From: Anaerolineales bacterium UBA3001 | GTDB lineage: Bacteria > Chloroflexota > Anaerolineae > Anaerolineales > UBA11657 | DNA length: 7,841 nucleotides | Assembly (NCBI GenBank): GCA_002346435.1 | Contig: DDZT01000086.1 | Span: forward strand, 1 to 7,841 | Direction: 5' to 3' | Shown: positions 5,721-7,841 of the stretch, one piece after another | Layout of the letters: each line of letters begins with the position of its first letter | Numbering within the stretch: the first letter of the stretch is position 1 | Translations under genes and position numbers: made by a program | Notes under the pieces: generated by a model | What the model was told of the DNA's origin: nothing | Seen by the model: the letters and a program-made list of their open reading frames with translations, nothing else | Database searches by the model: none

Positions 5721-5734
5721 GGTGCATTTTAGTC

Positions 5735-6331
5735 ATGGCAGATCTTACACGCGAAGAAATAGAAGACGCAGTAAAACGATCCCGAACACTCGAAAATTCT
5801 AACTTAGCAGATGTTGACCTAAGTGGAGCCAACCTGAATGGAGCTAAACTGAGCGGATCCGACCTATCGAACGCTAACTTAATGGGGGCAAACCTACATA
5901 GAGCCGACCTGAGTGAGACTGACCTGAGTGGGGCTAACCTGCTTGAGACTGATCTCAGCGAGGCTAAACTGCGTGTAGCCAAACTGCGCGAGGCTGAGCT
6001 AAGGCGGGCATATCTGTATTGGGCTAAATTACAAAACACTTATCTGAGTGAGGCTAATTTGAGTGATGCTGCCCTGCGTGAGACTAATCTGCGCGGAGAT
6101 AATATATGGGAACCTAACCTGACTGGACCTGACCTACGCGCATCCAGACTAAGTAAGGCTAAACTGGGTGGGGCTGACCTACAAGGAGCCGATTTGCCCG
6201 TCCCCGGTGGCAAGGACAGACCAAGACCTGACCTGACTGAGACTAATCTAAGTTTTGCTCGGCACAATAGTGACACAAAGTTTCCCAAGGACTTTGATCC
6301 AGAGGCAGCAGGGATGGTGCTAAAAGAATGA
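5735..6331 (+). CDS. Pentapeptide-repeat protein
   Basis: The product has 198 residues. A charged helical cap (1-19) is followed by 27 contiguous pentapeptides from residue 20 to 154, with the A(D/N)LXX signature (for example S-G-A-N-L, S-E-T-D-L). They would form a right-handed quadrilateral beta-helix of nearly seven coils. A proline/glycine/basic break follows at 155-165 (P-V-P-G-G-K-D-R-P-R-P), then one more repeat and a tail, D-T-K-F-P-K-D-F-D-P-E-A-A-G, a common ending in pentapeptide proteins. There is no signal peptide, so it is probably cytosolic. Known relatives include DNA mimics that protect gyrase (Qnr, MfpA), but most have no assigned role and the sequence does not show a target. 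GGAGG at 5718-5722 precedes the ATG by 12 bases. Promoter copy 2 upstream suggests co-regulation with the 132-residue gene. Confidence 0.92.
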   Translation: MADLTREEIEDAVKRSRTLENSNLADVDLSGANLNGAKLSGSDLSNANLMGANLHRADLSETDLSGANLLETDLSEAKLRVAKLREAELRRAYLYWAKLQNTYLSEANLSDAALRETNLRGDNIWEPNLTGPDLRASRLSKAKLGGADLQGADLPVPGGKDRPRPDLTETNLSFARHNSDTKFPKDFDPEAAGMVLKE

Positions 6332-6402
6332 AAGCCTCACCTAAAGCAGTCCATAAACATCATATCAAACCAATGATAATAACTCTAATCTAATAACATA
6401 AA

Positions 6403-6660
6403 CTACTCAAAGTCAACTTCTGCATCAATATCTTGTTCTGCAGTACTCCACCATATATCATTATTCCAAACAAATCGCCAAGCCAAATATATCCCCACAT
6501 ACAAAGACACCAACGAACTGTCAGTGTTAGGTACGCCTATAAACGCACCAAAATTGATAAGCCCCATACGCACCAGTCCAACCACAATCCAACTAGTTAT
6601 AAAGCGAGCAATATTTAGCCTACATCCTAATGTGCCTGCATTCCGTCTATAACCTAACAT
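6403..6660 (-). CDS. Small membrane protein of unknown function, coupled to the EamA-like gene
   Basis: From ATG 6660 the product has 85 residues. A basic N-terminus (G-Y-R-R-N) precedes a hydrophobic stretch at about 16-43. A second, aromatic-rich one lies at about 48-66, followed by W-N-N-D-I-W-W and an acidic tail ending D-A-E-V-D-F-E. I recognise no family. A TTG at 6669, directly after the upstream stop, is in frame and would add three residues. Neither start has a clear Shine-Dalgarno, so translation probably depends on ribosomes leaving the EamA-like gene, whose TGA ends nine bases before the ATG. The coupling suggests a partner subunit or accessory protein for that transporter, which is an inference from position only. 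The gene converges on the pentapeptide gene across 71 bases in which I see no clear terminator. Confidence 0.65.
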   Translation of the reverse strand: MLGYRRNAGTLGCRLNIARFITSWIVVGLVRMGLINFGAFIGVPNTDSSLVSLYVGIYLAWRFVWNNDIWWSTAEQDIDAEVDFE

Positions 6661-6669
6661 AACAAGCAA

Positions 6670-7107
6670 TCAATTTTGGGACAATCTTCCAATAGTAAAC
6701 AATATTATTGAGAGTATCGCCAAAATCATTGCTATGGCTTGAAATTTATTGAAACTCTCGCCTAATATAATAACTCCGACAATTACAGTGGTAGTTATTA
6801 TTGACAGTACCGCATATACAACATAATAGATTGCCCCATAATTTGTATATAACAGATAAAACCCTAAATATGTAGTGGCCATACCTAGACCACCGATACC
6901 TACCATCACAATATTGTCCGCAACAAAACTAACCGCTTGACCTGATCTATAACTGATTGCAACTACTGCCACAATAGCGGCACATACAATCACCGCTCCT
7001 ATAAGATACGAAAAGGAATTATTCGATAAACTACTTTTTCTTTGACCATAAACAAACATTGCATTACCCACGGCGGCCAATCCAGCAATTAATAGTGCTT
7101 TGTACAT
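6670..7107 (-). CDS. Half-size EamA/DMT-type membrane protein
   Basis: The 145-residue product is almost wholly hydrophobic, with about five segments near residues 4-20, 33-52, 63-86, 94-116 and 122-140. The last part, Y-A-V-L-S-I-I-T-T through I-L-G-E to the final helix and G-R, resembles the second half of an EamA repeat in the drug/metabolite transporter superfamily. Single-repeat members of about 110-150 residues act as dimers, antiparallel or paired with a second small protein. The substrate cannot be read from sequence; candidates include amines, cations or lipid-linked sugars. The ATG has GGAGG (7118-7114) six bases upstream. The small membrane gene follows nine bases after its stop. 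The methyltransferase gene ends 84 bases upstream on the same strand, so all three could share a transcript. Confidence 0.8.
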   Translation of the reverse strand: MYKALLIAGLAAVGNAMFVYGQRKSSLSNNSFSYLIGAVIVCAAIVAVVAISYRSGQAVSFVADNIVMVGIGGLGMATTYLGFYLLYTNYGAIYYVVYAVLSIITTTVIVGVIILGESFNKFQAIAMILAILSIILFTIGRLSQN

Positions 7108-7113
7108 TAATTT

Positions 7114-7118
7114 CCTCC
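7114..7118 (-). promoter_or_regulatory. Strong ribosome binding site of the EamA-like gene
   Basis: GGAGG on the minus strand, six bases before ATG 7107-7105. It makes this ATG the clear start and marks the point where translation of this gene pair begins. Confidence 0.8.
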
Positions 7119-7191
7119 AGCCCCTCTTAAAGTGATCTGATATGTATTAGCGTGCATTTCGCAACTGTTAGAGCAAAGATACAACGCGCAT

Positions 7192-7841
7192 CTACATATA
7201 CAACACACCTATACCGCCCCACTGTCCCCATCCACGCTCGTCCTCCAAATCAATAAACTCACGGAATTTATATTTTCCCCGCAACTCTTTCCAATATTCA
7301 TCAACTTTTGTGCCAGGAAAATTAGGGTGATACACAATATCATGAAATGCCACAATTCCCCCTTTACGAACAAGTGGAGAATACATTTCAAAATCCTTTT
7401 TGACACCTCGATAGCTATGATCACCGTCGATAAATAGAAAATCTATACTGGATGAACCAAGTTTAGTTACCAATTGATCTTTTGTCTTAGTGTTACTGGA
7501 ATCGCCACGAACTAGACTTATTATTTGCGACTCTACAGCTAGCCCATACAAATATTTGTCTATTTTTTCCTCAACATTAGACTTAGGCTTAAGATCCATA
7601 CTAACAATCTTTGCATCATCATCAGCAATCTGACACCAAAGCCACATAGTACCACCTTTAGATGTGCCTATCTCAACGACCGTACGGAGTCGTCGTCTAC
7701 GTAGTATCCTAATAAGAGGTCCAAGTTCCGATATTTTCTGAAATGCGCCCTTAAACACGGATATTTCCGCCATCTTAGTTGGCGGCAATAGTATCCTATT
7801 AGCTCGTTTACGTATTTTGTTATTAAATGGCGACTTTACTG
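7192..7841 (-). CDS. Class I SAM-dependent methyltransferase, 5' end beyond the window
   Basis: The frame ends at TAG 7194-7192 and is open without a stop up to the right edge. It includes 17 codons upstream of the first possible start, TTG 7788, so the true start may be outside. Counting from that TTG, motif I is V-E-I-G-T-S-K-G-G-T (38-47), an acidic residue closing strand 2 is D65, and R-G-D-S is at 94-97. D-F-L-F-I-D-G-D-H-S-Y (116-126) and G-G-I-V-A-F-H-D-I (143-151) are the hallmarks of the Methyltransf_24/cephalosporin-hydroxylase-like group. It ends G-I-G-V-L-Y-M. Such enzymes methylate sugars, small molecules or natural-product scaffolds, often in cell-surface glycan loci, and no substrate is evident here. 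The upstream extension is basic and ends in a R/L-rich helix. ATG 7773 and TTG 7788 (AGGA five bases before) are alternative starts. Confidence 0.85.
   Translation of the reverse strand, partial: VKSPFNNKIRKRANRILLPPTKMAEISVFKGAFQKISELGPLIRILRRRRLRTVVEIGTSKGGTMWLWCQIADDDAKIVSMDLKPKSNVEEKIDKYLYGLAVESQIISLVRGDSSNTKTKDQLVTKLGSSSIDFLFIDGDHSYRGVKKDFEMYSPLVRKGGIVAFHDIVYHPNFPGTKVDEYWKELRGKYKFREFIDLEDERGWGQWGGIGVLYM

Larger units (their letters stand above)
5411..5734. other. Gap between the 132-residue gene and the pentapeptide gene
   Basis: These 324 bases hold promoter element copy 2 (5487-5517), a perfect 9-bp dyad over it (5493-5520), a membrane-helix reading frame interrupted by stops (5521-5676), a tandem 12-bp repeat (5697-5720) and the pentapeptide gene's Shine-Dalgarno. 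An open frame of 94 codons at 5448-5732 crosses the region, but it lacks a good ribosome site and overlaps the promoter element, so I do not call it a gene. No terminator is evident after 5410. Confidence 0.55.

Noticed and set aside
5448..5732. Open frame of 94 codons on the plus strand
   Set aside because: It has no good ribosome site, overlaps the repeated promoter element and the dyad, and the hydrophobic coding-like segment lies in a different frame. It is kept as intergenic; a homologue in another genome would change this.
5563..6288. Long minus-strand frames opposite the pentapeptide gene, rich in Leu, Arg and Ser
   Set aside because: They are the reverse-complement image of a 15-base periodic coding sequence and have low complexity.
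7771..7790. TTGCCG-CC-like string on the minus strand near the methyltransferase start, resembling the promoter element
   Set aside because: Only the first part matches. CTACTA and GGTGTATAGTA are absent at the required spacing and it lies inside an open coding frame.

Overview
The window looks like bacterial chromosome, AT-rich by eye, with short intergenic gaps and Shine-Dalgarno-type starts. Two proteins carry lipobox signal peptides, and there is a haem-pathway ferrochelatase. The large lipoprotein (many Asp-box repeats plus a C-terminal beta domain of a type I associate with marine Chloroflexota and Thaumarchaeota) suggests an uncultured marine or sediment bacterium, possibly Chloroflexota/SAR202-like. 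That placement is an impression from protein style only. No tRNA, rRNA, transposase, CRISPR array, phage gene or recognisable defence system was seen.

Left part (1-4750, all minus strand). Read in the direction of transcription, there is a possible 18-codon leader peptide, ferrochelatase hemH, a 1099-residue secreted lipoprotein with 13 Asp-box (BNR/sialidase-type) repeats, a 36-codon small ORF, and the start of a second lipoprotein that leaves the window. The leader/hemH pair and the small ORF/lipoprotein pair each share an ATGA stop-start overlap. hemH has an internal cysteine cluster like that of the [2Fe-2S] ferrochelatases.

Middle (4750-6331, mostly plus strand). A divergent intergenic region holds candidate promoters for both directions and two perfect 7-bp dyads. 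It is followed by a 132-residue protein of unknown function, a 324-bp gap, and a 198-residue pentapeptide-repeat protein with 27 contiguous pentapeptides. The most unusual DNA signal in the window is here: a 31-bp element, TTGCCG-N2-CTACTA-N6-GGTGTATAGTA, occurs twice with identical spacing. One copy lies immediately before the 132-residue gene and the other lies in the gap before the pentapeptide gene. It reads as a promoter (TTGCCG, 18 bp, TATAGT), and at the first copy the expected transcription start falls on the ATG, suggesting a leaderless message. After the second copy the matching ATG opens a frame with two stops that later encodes a clear membrane helix, possibly a decayed small membrane protein.

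Right part (6403-7841, minus strand). A class I SAM-dependent methyltransferase runs off the right edge. After it come a half-size EamA/DMT-type membrane protein and, nine bases later, a small protein with one or two membrane segments. The last two look like one transcription unit and may work together. The pentapeptide gene converges on this unit.

I see no single new multi-gene system. The shared promoter pair, the coupled small ORFs and the duplicated four-cysteine module of the large lipoprotein are the parts most worth following up.
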